From contig CAKUYO010000005.1 in NCBI GenBank assembly GCA_934716995.1, positions 48,211-112,210 on the forward strand: DNA of 64,000 nt, read 5' to 3'. Each line of letters opens with the position of its first letter. The stretch's first letter is position 1. Below the pieces are notes generated by a model. It did no database searches, was not told the DNA's origin, and saw only the letters and a program-made list of their open reading frames with translations. The DNA is from an uncultured Bacteroidales bacterium. GTDB lineage: Bacteria; Bacteroidota; Bacteroidia; Bacteroidales; Paludibacteraceae. Made by a program: the position numbers and the translations under genes. This document shows positions 43,101 to 50,917 of the stretch, in pieces.

Positions 43101-44881
43101 TATCGGCATTAGCCGGTTTGAATTATCTCATTTTGCGCTGTGAGCACCCGAGCGGCTACTCCGACCTCTATATCGACGATATCGTCGTGCGTGTGCTGCC
43201 CGATTGCCGCAAAGTGCAGAATGTGGCGGTATGCAACATCACCACCCATACTGCCGCCCTGCAATGGACGCCCGGCAACCACGAAACGGCTTGGCAGGTG
43301 GTCGTAGCCGACGGCACGGATACCCTTCTCAACACCCGCACCGAGCAACCTTTAATAACGCTCCAACCGTTGCAGTCGGGAACAAAATACACCCTTGATA
43401 TCACTATTAAAGCCGTTTGCGACGGTGTCGAAGCCGCTGAGTTCTACCACGCTGCGCATACGTTCCTGACAGAATGTGAACCCATTGCCGACTACCCGTG
43501 GAACGAGACCTTCGAGACCGTTCCTTCCGGCGATGACATATTCGAAGTACCCGTATGCTGGAATATCCTCGGGGCGAACCAGGGTGGCAACACCTCTGTC
43601 TATGTTACCGGTTCCATTGCCGCGCACGAGGGTACAAAGGGACTGACGCTCAAGACCACTGACGCGTATGATGCGGCGGCTTTTGCTATCCTTCCGCAGG
43701 TAACCGCAGGCAACGAACTGGTATTCTGGTACAAGAGCAACTATGTCAACAAACCGATAGAAGTGGGTTATCTCACCGACCTTGCCGACTCCACCACGTG
43801 GCATCGCATTGCCGAATACGGCGGTACCACCACTTGGACGCGTGTCATCCTTACGCTTGCGTCTGCCACCGATGTGCCGCAACCGTGGTTCGGCTTCCGC
43901 TATGCACCTAATTATCAGTATTCCAGTCAGGTATATATCGATGATGTTACCGTTCATACGCCTTCGCTGTGTCCGCTCCCCTCTGATATCCATACCGTGG
44001 ATTCGCTGGCTACGCAGCATAGCGCAACCGTGGCTTGGTCGGGCAGCGCAGACAACGGCTATACCGTTACTTTCTGCGGAGCGGACACTGTTACCCTGCA
44101 AACGCCGGATACGTTCTGTGTCTTGGACGGACTGCAACCTGCTACCCGCTATGCCTATACGGTCAAAGTGCAGGCACATTGTTCGGTAGGCGATGCGTTC
44201 GATGTCCAGTCCGAACAACTGATGTTCTCCACCGCTTGCGCAACCGTCATCGAGTTCCCATGGGAAGCGGATTTCGAGAGTTTCAGTACGGGTACATTCG
44301 ATCAACCCTGCTGGCTCAATGAGCATGTGTCGGGCTATGGCACATATCTGTTCTCGGTCTATCAGTCCGCTTGGGGAGTCAACGGCAATACCACCAATGT
44401 GCTCAAACTGACCGACCAAAGCGGCACTACCTACACCCGTCTGGTGCTGCCCGAGATGGATATCCCTGTCGCAGGCGGCTATGATTTCGGACTTTCTATC
44501 TGGCGTCGTTCCATGCCGTATGTGCCTGCCGAGGGGGTCTATGTCCTTGTCGGAACGGATACGCTGGCTTTCATTCCGCACAATTATTCTACGGTCGGCA
44601 CCAATATCCCCGCCGAAACGGAAAGCAATTGGTACACATATACGTTCACTCTCCCCAATAGCGGCGTGCAACACATCACCCTCCTCGGACGTAACGAGAA
44701 CGGCAATGACATCTATATGGACAATCTCTTTGTTCGCAGCAACGGCAAAGTGCCGACCTCTTTGCCTGCCACGGACACCTCCGCCGCTGCGGCTCGGAAA
44801 ATCATCCGCAACGGACAAGTCTATATCCTCCACCGCGGCAAAACCTACAACCTCCTCGGCGAACAGGTGGAAAATAAATAA
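40151..44881 (+). CDS. Giant secreted protein with alternating jelly-roll and fibronectin type III modules
   Basis: A 1576-residue exported protein. Signal peptide 1-22 (ends GMSA-QT). Six jelly-roll modules of the cleaved-adhesin/MAM type, recognisable by starts such as PYSTGFED, PYTENFDSS, FEPYSTGQSF, CGFEIGDDES, PWNETFETV and PWEADFESF, alternate with five FN3-like modules starting CANLQDLNI, CIPPQNLHI, CLPPTNLRV, CRKVQNVAV and CPLPSDIHT. The C-terminus (KIIRNGQVYILHRGKTYNLLGE) is a short tail like those of other Bacteroidales exported proteins rather than a full T9SS domain. A surface adhesin or matrix role is likely; there is no catalytic motif. The ATG at 40151 is chosen for the signal peptide. 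Its TAA is the first base triplet of a MITE-like element. Confidence 0.82.
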   Translation: MRKNKLFLLLSAGLLAFGMSAQTTALPYSTGFEDAADNAQWQLSEGNTVNRWYIGSAAPKDGTNALYISNDNGERNAYSNRDYTTAFAYRTFQFDAWDYIVSFDWKAIGESKFDLMQVLVLPAEVSLAGANSNRFDLGTLTGFDVNTTADKMAQAGYIRLQSTNPSKPAYPWMFNQTASWQSESVEISIPTKGDYNLVFVWQNDGYSGDNPPAAVDNLSISRKACANLQDLNITGITASSAMLSWTALEDVLGYDYIVAPATETITDTQAQRTTATSANISRLTANTTYIAYVRAVCEAGPGAWKQASFHTDCVEQTIPYTENFDSSLPDGNYVMPYCWHRIAYNGKYPYVFVDEDNMNFAHSGSNFLYFYGGNTNSEQYAVLPATTENANRLMLSFYYKNRDTGANYGKVIVGVMSDYSDVSTFVGVDTFPISTTYTLAKSYLNNAPATHNYVAIKYAAGTAEYGSYVYIDDVELKPMPTCIPPQNLHIDHITTTSADLVWQAGKEETAWLVRYAVSGSTDTLTTRVSDTPALTVSGLTHSSLYSCWVSIQADCGDGDLSDATETTLSFATECAPFQTKNDSILFNFEPYSTGQSFEDIPCWDTFKGTGNSSYRWKVQSGTAHSGSMYALISNQNDTTQSVVLVTPQIEIPDGSELSFYSRSGYASTSTRHDHLVVYVNNQPSLEGATRLGEVRNLTNTYRFTRFSLPVRGKQYILIDAYNYGSIYVDDILISPEPACLPPTNLRVYATNAHSTTITWNSGKNETQWLVSVDNHKDIYVEDELVEGTPFYTLLDLPSSTKDTVYVKVQSMCDESSLSETAEATLVFTTACEPADYATAQAGDTLLACGFEIGDDESFVSGWDSVAHNCWTNRQIGYTSFYAPTTPIIWQVQTSNAHTGEQALALPSNSSYQPITILALPGMVLAEGMELELSFWSKKGQAYDGKTQDSIEVYLNNAPSMAGATRIGTTGLIGEEYTNYTFSPVSALAGLNYLILRCEHPSGYSDLYIDDIVVRVLPDCRKVQNVAVCNITTHTAALQWTPGNHETAWQVVVADGTDTLLNTRTEQPLITLQPLQSGTKYTLDITIKAVCDGVEAAEFYHAAHTFLTECEPIADYPWNETFETVPSGDDIFEVPVCWNILGANQGGNTSVYVTGSIAAHEGTKGLTLKTTDAYDAAAFAILPQVTAGNELVFWYKSNYVNKPIEVGYLTDLADSTTWHRIAEYGGTTTWTRVILTLASATDVPQPWFGFRYAPNYQYSSQVYIDDVTVHTPSLCPLPSDIHTVDSLATQHSATVAWSGSADNGYTVTFCGADTVTLQTPDTFCVLDGLQPATRYAYTVKVQAHCSVGDAFDVQSEQLMFSTACATVIEFPWEADFESFSTGTFDQPCWLNEHVSGYGTYLFSVYQSAWGVNGNTTNVLKLTDQSGTTYTRLVLPEMDIPVAGGYDFGLSIWRRSMPYVPAEGVYVLVGTDTLAFIPHNYSTVGTNIPAETESNWYTYTFTLPNSGVQHITLLGRNENGNDIYMDNLFVRSNGKVPTSLPATDTSAAAARKIIRNGQVYILHRGKTYNLLGEQVENK

Positions 44882-44956
44882 CGTCAGTTCGATATAAGCA
44901 TAATTATATCCTTTGCCGCTTTGCGGCAAAGGAATTTTTACATCGAACTCACGTTA
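44879..44956. repeat. MITE-like element, copy 2 (78 bp)
   Basis: Begins at the stop codon of the surface-protein gene. Terminal repeats TAACGTCAGTTCGATATAA / TTAACGTGAGTTCGATGTAA and an internal hairpin CTTTGCCGCTTTGCGGCAAAG. Shorter by about 70 bp than copy 1 at 34095-34241. Confidence 0.82.
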
Positions 44957-45012
44957 AATCAAGATGTGTACAGAATAAGTCGGTACATAGAATAGAGTAG
45001 TAAAACTATTGT

Positions 45013-45051
45013 AAAGCGGTTGCCTGAAACATCTCAGGCAGCCGCTTTTTT
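45013..45051 (+). terminator. Terminator of the jelly-roll/FN3 gene
   Basis: Long stem AAAGCGG-TTGCCTGA / TCAGGCA-GCCGCTTT with a T-run (45045-45051). Confidence 0.82.
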
Positions 45052-45106
45052 GTTTATATTACCGTTTGGTTTCCGTTTACTTTCCGGCTAATAAGCATAG
45101 GTTAAA

Positions 45107-45161
45107 CTTGGGTTATTCTTGGGTGATACTTGGGTGATACTTGGGTTATTCTTAGGTTATT
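45107..45161. repeat. 11-bp tandem array (5 units)
   Basis: CTTGGGTTATT, CTTGGGTGATA (twice), CTTGGGTTATT and CTTAGGTTATT, end to end. The flanks AAGCATAGGTT and ATT.AGCCGTCAATCCCGATA match 33959-33992, where the array is absent. Confidence 0.92.
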
Positions 45162-45191
45162 AAGCCGTCAATCCCGATAGAATAAGCCTTC

Positions 45192-45277
45192 GGCGGGCAG
45201 TGGCGCACAATACCATTGTGTGCGCAGCACGCGCCATTGTCAGCCGCTCCTGTCTTGAGTGTGCGCAGCACGCGCCA
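45192..45277. repeat. Nested palindromic element, copy 2
   Basis: Shares the hairpin GGCGCACAATACCATTGTGT and downstream motifs (CACGCGCC, TCAGCCGCT) with 39831-39923. It also contains a 19-bp direct repeat (45218-45236 and 45259-45277). It lies about 50 bp before the riboswitch promoter. Confidence 0.85.
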
Positions 45278-45327
45278 CGCCATTCCGACTGCTATTTGTC
45301 GATTTTTTACTTGTTCGCGGCTAAATC

Positions 45328-45359
45328 TTTGTACAATCCAAAAAGTTGTTGTACCTTTG
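45328..45359 (+). promoter_or_regulatory. Promoter of the cobalamin-riboswitch transcript
   Basis: TTTG (45328-45331), 20-nt spacer, TACCTTTG (45352-45359). Transcription would start near 45366, about 40 nt before the riboswitch. Confidence 0.82.
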
Positions 45360-45404
45360 TGCGTCCGTTGGTGAACGGATATGCCGAAGGGCATACATAC
45401 TATG

Positions 45405-45597
45405 CGATACAGGTTCTCAATCTGCCCATATAGGGGCAGAGTTGGGATTAAAAGGGAATCGGGTGCAAATCCCGGACAGTCCCGCTGCTGTGAGTTTTTA
45501 TCAATGCTTAAGGGCACTTTGTTATGATGTAACCACTGTTGGAAAAGTCCAATGGGAAGGTATAACAGAGAAAACGAGTCAGAAGACCTGCCGTATC
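45405..45597 (+). ncRNA. Cobalamin (B12) riboswitch
   Basis: All conserved blocks are present in order: an ACAGGTT-like P3 entry (45409-45415), GGGAATCGGGTGCAAATCCC (45454-45473), GGACAGTCCCGCTGCTGTGA (45474-45493), the AACCACTG block (45531-45538), TGGGAAGG (45553-45560), and the B12-box GTCAGAAGACCTGCC (45578-45592). This aptamer binds adenosyl- or other cobalamins and normally lowers expression of the gene behind it when B12 is plentiful. The gene here is a giant secreted protein, not a recognised B12 transporter or B12-related enzyme. Confidence 0.95.
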
Positions 45598-45708
45598 GTC
45601 CGTCCAAACGGCTCTCGTGGTCTGGAGCAAGAGACAATCTACAATTAACAATGTATAACCATAAACATTGTTGGTTGTTGTGGGTGTATATCCATAAATT
45701 GCTTATAG

Positions 45709-45740
45709 AGCCGTTTGACAAAAGTCAGGCGGCTTTCTTT
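45709..45740 (+). terminator. Putative riboswitch attenuator terminator
   Basis: An 11-bp stem (45709-45719 with 45724-45734; two G-U pairs) with an AAAA loop and a TTCTTT tail lies between the aptamer and the ATG at 45771. It fits a transcription-terminating expression platform. Confidence 0.75.
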
Positions 45741-45770
45741 GTGAGTAAAATATCAACTAATATAACTAAC

Positions 45771-48700
45771 ATGAAAAAGAAATCCTTTTTATTAGGGCTG
45801 TTGGGTCTCCTTACCCTCATCCCGCTCGGGGCGCACGCCGAAGACGTGCTCATACCACAATGGGGCAAACAGGTGGTTACCGTACAATCGGGGCAAACTG
45901 TAACGTTCTATGACTACAAGGGCTGCTACAAAGACGGCAGTACCACAAGTGGTTTCTCGGCTGATGCGTATGCTACCACCATCTTCAAACCGGCAACAGA
46001 AGGCGAGAAAGTGAAGATTGTGTTTGAGAAAGTGCTGATGACCACCGATTATTATGAAGATGATTCGTATGCTTCGCTGAAGATTTACAAAGGCGTGTTT
46101 GATACCACAAGTGTAAACTACAAGAAATACAGCCTTGACGGTTTCCCGAAGAACGATAATATGCTGGACGACCTGACTGGTGGTACATTCACCAACAAAA
46201 CCTATATGTCTTCGGATGCTACGGGTGCGTTGTCGGTTTGCTACCACGCTTACACAACCGATTGGGACAAACAGGGGTGGAAGGCTACGGTAACCACCGT
46301 CAGCAGTAGTCCGATGGAGGTAAAATCCGCTACTGCCGACTACACCAACACGCGCAGCGAATTGTTTGTCGGTGAGCAGAATGTCAATATGGGCGGTGTG
46401 CGTATCATCACCGAAGGTCTTGGAGACCCTGACTATCTGACAAGTATCAGTTTTACGCTTAGTGGCAACGTGTTTGATGCCAACCAACTATGCCTCTATC
46501 CGACCGATAAGGCTTCTGTTGCGGGACTGACACCTGTTGCAGGGACTGTCTCCAAGAGCGGTGATACCTATACTTTCACCTGCAACCACCCCCTTGATGC
46601 AGGCACGAATGACTTCTGCCTCGCAGGCGATATGCAGAACCGAACAACTATCGGCTCTACTTCCGCACTGACCATCACAGGTTTGACAACCAAGAACGGC
46701 TTTAAGACCCTAACTGCTGCAACGGCAAAGGTACAGACTGCTACGGAAGTACGTATGGTGAACGGTGCGCACCTTACTGTGTATGTAAGCGGTGATATGC
46801 CATTCTATGATGATGGCGGCGTGGACGGTAAAATCAGCAAGAATTTCAGCGGATATATTACCTTTGTTCCTTCTACTGAAGGCAAGAAAGTACAGATCGA
46901 CTTGCACGATATTCATATTTTTATTGCATCTATATCGTCCAATTCTGATGTGTTGAAATTCTATAACGGCAAGACTGCTGACGAAGCAAATCTGTTGTAC
47001 AACGTAAAGGATAGTAAAATCGACAACCTGACATTGAAGAGTACTTCGGATGATGGTGCTATGACGGTATATCTGTATAGCAAAACACCAAGTGATTACT
47101 ATCAGGGTTCCGGCTTTGAGGCGGTGGTAAGCGAGTTCAGTGCGGTGCAGATGGAGGTTGCTTCTTCTTCCGTAACCAAACAAATCGGCAAGGTGCCCGG
47201 TTGTGCATCGGACGTACAGGCTATGCGTTTCTGCCTTACCACAGAGAATACCGAACCGGCGTTGCAACCTACGTTGTTCCGGTTCAATACCGGCAATACC
47301 TACGAGTGCGTTGATAGCGCAACGCTGTATTTTACAGGTGCTTCCGATGTCTTTGCCACCGCACAGAGAGTGGGGAAGGTAGCCGTTACGGGGAATGAGT
47401 TCACTATCCCGGCAAGTGGTATCTCGCTCACCGAGGGAGACAACCGGTTCTTCCTGACATACGACGTGGCTTGCAACGTACAGAACGGACAAACCGTGGC
47501 TGCCAACATCACGCAAGTGGATTTCTCCAACAACACAGACTACAAGGGTTTCAGCAACTCGGCTGATGTACTTACTATAGACAATACCCTCTATTCCTAC
47601 TGCGGCAGCAAAACCGTATATGTATATGGCGAATGGCTGTTCACGCACACGGCAGGCGAATGGTATTCTGACCGTTATGATGCTGTTACCTGCGACCAGA
47701 CGACTACCTTCATTCCTACCACCGAAGGTACTGTCATTCAGATGAATTTCTCCGACTTTGCTATCTCTTTCAATGCCTACTCCAAAGCCACTTTCCGTAT
47801 TTATGCTGGTCAGGATACCAAGGGGACGCTGCTATGGGAAGCGGACAACGACAACTATGTCGCAGGACCCGGCTTGGTGCGCTCCAACGCCAAGGACGGC
47901 GCACTGACTGTTGTCTTCAATGCCAATACGGAGTTTCCTACGTACATAGGTGCTGGTAAGGGCTGGAAAGCCACTGTGAGCGAGTATCTCCCCCAACCGA
48001 TGTCAATAGAGACCACTACGCTGACCGCTCTCTCTTCGGACGCACTGACACGCGGACAGAAGAATGCTGCACTGCTCGGACTGGACATCACCACCACGGG
48101 CGACCTGACTCCGCTGGGCGTGAAGAATATCACTGTTACCTTGAATGACTGTGCTGCGGCGGTTGATTCGCTGCTGCTCTTGCAAGGTGAGAATGTAGTG
48201 GCAAAAGCAGCCGTTACCGGCTCCGAGGTAGTACTGCCCGTCAATGCTACACTGGCAGAAGGCGACAACGCATACACCCTTGCGGCTAATATCGCTACAG
48301 ACGCACCTATCGGCACAGAGGTCTCTGTTCAGAGCGTGCAAATCGCAGTAGGAGAGGCTACACTCACTCCCGAAGTGCCTGCCAACAAACGCACGGTACG
48401 CAATATGTATCTGCTCAAGAATGGTACAGGGCAGCGCGTAGAAGTGGACAATACCCCGCTGTCGTTCTATGACGACGGTGGTGCAGACAACAAGGTGTCT
48501 CTCGGACTCAAAGGCACGGTTACTTTTGTGCCTACCGTACCCAACTCGGCTATCCAACTTAAGTTCAAGCAATGGGCTCTCAACGGGTCGGACAACTTCT
48601 ATGTATATTACGGTGAACAGACCAAAGACGCCGCTGATGTCAGTCTGTCGTATTACACCAAGGATATTGAGAACCTGACCATAATCTCCGCCGATGCTAC

Positions 48701-50756
48701 GGGTGCACTGACTGTTACCTACGAAGCGAATAACTACTACGCTACCGACGGTTGGGAAATAGAGGTCAGTTGCCACGAGTTGCAGCCGCTGACGCTTGAT
48801 TCAATCAAAGTGGAAGATGTCTCGGCAACTACGGTGAACCGGGGCAGTGCAGATGTACAGATACTCCGTGCTGCCGTATATGTATCGGGCGACCGTGGCA
48901 AGATGCCGGTAGAGAACTTCAACGTAGAGACCACACTCGGTGCAGAGGCTGTAAAAGTCTATAGCACAGGTGCATCGGATGCCTTCGGTACTACCTGCCT
49001 TGTGGCAACGGCAGATACTGTTACCAACCGCGGCACATATTACTATTGGATTACGCTCGATGTGCCCGCTGCTACCGAAGAGGGGGCTGTTGTTACCGCC
49101 ACGCTCAAGAGTGTGGATGTCAACAAGACCACCGTCCAACCGAAGAACGCCGTAACGGCTTCCTTTGAGGTCGTCGGCGGTATGCATGGCACCTACCTCG
49201 TCGGTGCAAGCGATGCAGCCAAATACAAGACGATTCAGTCGGCTATCGACGCTTTGCAGAACGGTATTGAGAGCGCGGTAACGTTCCTGATCGAACCGGG
49301 TACCTATACCGAGTACCTTACTATCCCCGAAATAGACGGTGTATCGGCGGATAATACCGTTACTTTCCGCTCGCAGACGGGCAACTATGAGGATGTGATT
49401 GTCAAGTACGACACCTATTCGCCGCAGTCCAGTTTCGAGGGAGACGCTACACAAGGTATCGTTAATGTGAATGGTGCGGACTATATCACGCTCAGCAACC
49501 TGACCCTCACCACCGCCAACGAGAATTACCACACGGTAGTGCTGGTTCGCAACAAGTCGGAACACGTTACGATTGACAGTTGCTACATCTATCGTGCGGA
49601 GAACATCGCTTCCACCAATGTGCGTTTGGTCTATGCCAATGCCAAAGACGAAAAAGTGCTGAATAATTACTTCACTTTGAGCCATTCGATATTGAAGGGT
49701 GGTTATTCCGGCGTTACCGTATCCGGCAACTGGACAACCAAACAGACCGGGGCGCATATCGTCGGTAACACGTTTGAGAACCAAGGTGCGCAGGCTGTCA
49801 ATATATCGTTGGGCGAAACCAAGGCCGTGGTGGACGGTAACATTGTCCGCAAGACGGTAGAGAGCAGCAAGAGCGTTTGGTGTATCGACCTGCGTCTGTC
49901 CGAGGGGGCGCAGATTAGCAACAACTATGTGTCTGTCAACCTCGCTTCCACCGCTTGCCACGGTTTCTATATCCGCGACATCATCGGTACGGAAGATGCT
50001 CCGGCGCATATCTATAACAACGTGGTGGATATGACCAATGCGGCTTCGGACAACTCGTATGCTGTTTATTTCAACAAGAGCGGCAAGAACATCCTCTTTG
50101 CCAACAACACCGTACGCACATCGGGTGCCAACGCTTATCCGCTGTATATCCGGAGTTCGAATACCAACTTGCAGGTTGTGAACAACCTGTTTTATAGCCA
50201 AGACCTGCCTGCTGTATCGGTAAGCAATGCAAGTTATGTAAGTCGCTGTGAGCATAACCTGCTGTATTCAGAGAGTGGAAAGTTGGGTGAAATAGATGCA
50301 ACCGTGTACAGCGATATTGCTGCTTGGCGCACGGCTATCGGCAGTACCACGGACATCACGGAGGCAGTAACATTCGAGTCCGCAGATGTACTCCGCCCTG
50401 TAGATAAGGGCAACCTCGTGAGTGGTGAGGCACTGGCTTTTGTTACTACCGACATCACGGGGTGTGACCGTGCTGCTGTGCCGACGATTGGTGCGTATGA
50501 GTGGCTTGATAAGACAGGTACGGGCTGTCAAGCCGCAGAGGCAGGTTCTATCCGCGTCTTCCCGACCATCACCTGCGATATGCTCCATATCACCGGTGCC
50601 GCCAACACCGAAGTACGTATCTTGAACCTGCAAGGGCAACCGGTGTACCGCACTATGTTTGCCGCCGATGCAGAGACGCTCGATGTAACCGCTCTGCCGC
50701 AAGGTACATATCTGCTTGCAGTAAACAGAAACGTGTTCCGCTTTATCAAACAATAG
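45771..50756 (+). CDS. Giant T9SS surface protein (CUB-like/BNR-N repeats and beta-helix) under B12 riboswitch control
   Basis: A 1661-residue exported protein. Signal peptide 1-22 (ends GAHA-ED). Four CUB-like beta-sandwiches alternate with four BNR-N-like modules, covering about 25-1130; motifs such as FYDDGG.D.K, TFVP, LKFYNG and DGAMTVYLYSK recur in each CUB-like unit. A right-handed beta-helix follows (about 1145-1500) beginning YKTIQSAIDALQNGIESAVTFLIEPGTY, rich in Asn ladders. The last 75 residues form a type A T9SS sorting domain (RVFPTITCDMLHI, VRILNLQGQPVYR, LPQGTYLLAV, FRFIKQ), so it should be exported across the outer membrane and anchored or released. The ATG at 45771 is chosen by the signal peptide; the upstream frame is the riboswitch. 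Ligand and function are unknown; B12 control suggests a role in B12 or corrinoid handling. Confidence 0.86.
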   Translation: MKKKSFLLGLLGLLTLIPLGAHAEDVLIPQWGKQVVTVQSGQTVTFYDYKGCYKDGSTTSGFSADAYATTIFKPATEGEKVKIVFEKVLMTTDYYEDDSYASLKIYKGVFDTTSVNYKKYSLDGFPKNDNMLDDLTGGTFTNKTYMSSDATGALSVCYHAYTTDWDKQGWKATVTTVSSSPMEVKSATADYTNTRSELFVGEQNVNMGGVRIITEGLGDPDYLTSISFTLSGNVFDANQLCLYPTDKASVAGLTPVAGTVSKSGDTYTFTCNHPLDAGTNDFCLAGDMQNRTTIGSTSALTITGLTTKNGFKTLTAATAKVQTATEVRMVNGAHLTVYVSGDMPFYDDGGVDGKISKNFSGYITFVPSTEGKKVQIDLHDIHIFIASISSNSDVLKFYNGKTADEANLLYNVKDSKIDNLTLKSTSDDGAMTVYLYSKTPSDYYQGSGFEAVVSEFSAVQMEVASSSVTKQIGKVPGCASDVQAMRFCLTTENTEPALQPTLFRFNTGNTYECVDSATLYFTGASDVFATAQRVGKVAVTGNEFTIPASGISLTEGDNRFFLTYDVACNVQNGQTVAANITQVDFSNNTDYKGFSNSADVLTIDNTLYSYCGSKTVYVYGEWLFTHTAGEWYSDRYDAVTCDQTTTFIPTTEGTVIQMNFSDFAISFNAYSKATFRIYAGQDTKGTLLWEADNDNYVAGPGLVRSNAKDGALTVVFNANTEFPTYIGAGKGWKATVSEYLPQPMSIETTTLTALSSDALTRGQKNAALLGLDITTTGDLTPLGVKNITVTLNDCAAAVDSLLLLQGENVVAKAAVTGSEVVLPVNATLAEGDNAYTLAANIATDAPIGTEVSVQSVQIAVGEATLTPEVPANKRTVRNMYLLKNGTGQRVEVDNTPLSFYDDGGADNKVSLGLKGTVTFVPTVPNSAIQLKFKQWALNGSDNFYVYYGEQTKDAADVSLSYYTKDIENLTIISADATGALTVTYEANNYYATDGWEIEVSCHELQPLTLDSIKVEDVSATTVNRGSADVQILRAAVYVSGDRGKMPVENFNVETTLGAEAVKVYSTGASDAFGTTCLVATADTVTNRGTYYYWITLDVPAATEEGAVVTATLKSVDVNKTTVQPKNAVTASFEVVGGMHGTYLVGASDAAKYKTIQSAIDALQNGIESAVTFLIEPGTYTEYLTIPEIDGVSADNTVTFRSQTGNYEDVIVKYDTYSPQSSFEGDATQGIVNVNGADYITLSNLTLTTANENYHTVVLVRNKSEHVTIDSCYIYRAENIASTNVRLVYANAKDEKVLNNYFTLSHSILKGGYSGVTVSGNWTTKQTGAHIVGNTFENQGAQAVNISLGETKAVVDGNIVRKTVESSKSVWCIDLRLSEGAQISNNYVSVNLASTACHGFYIRDIIGTEDAPAHIYNNVVDMTNAASDNSYAVYFNKSGKNILFANNTVRTSGANAYPLYIRSSNTNLQVVNNLFYSQDLPAVSVSNASYVSRCEHNLLYSESGKLGEIDATVYSDIAAWRTAIGSTTDITEAVTFESADVLRPVDKGNLVSGEALAFVTTDITGCDRAAVPTIGAYEWLDKTGTGCQAAEAGSIRVFPTITCDMLHITGAANTEVRILNLQGQPVYRTMFAADAETLDVTALPQGTYLLAVNRNVFRFIKQ

Positions 50757-50827
50757 AAGTATATAGAGAGTCAAGGTCGGCATTCGGTTTGCTGCCATGA
50801 GCCGGTTGCCCGATCTTGACTTAAACC

Positions 50828-50861
50828 AAAGAGGCTGCCTGACAACTCGGGCAGCCTCTTT
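50828..50861. terminator. Bidirectional terminator after the B12-regulated gene
   Basis: 12-bp stem AAAGAGGCTGCC / GGCAGCCTCTTT between the convergent 45771 and 50918 genes. Confidence 0.85.
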
Positions 50862-50917
50862 GTGTGTAATCTGTTGTTGGTTAGGCGATTATCCGCAACT
50901 TGCCTTTTGTCGCAGGT

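Noticed and set aside
45552..45770. In-frame extension upstream of the B12-regulated protein
   Set aside because: This stretch is the end of the riboswitch and its terminator; the signal peptide starts at the ATG at 45771.
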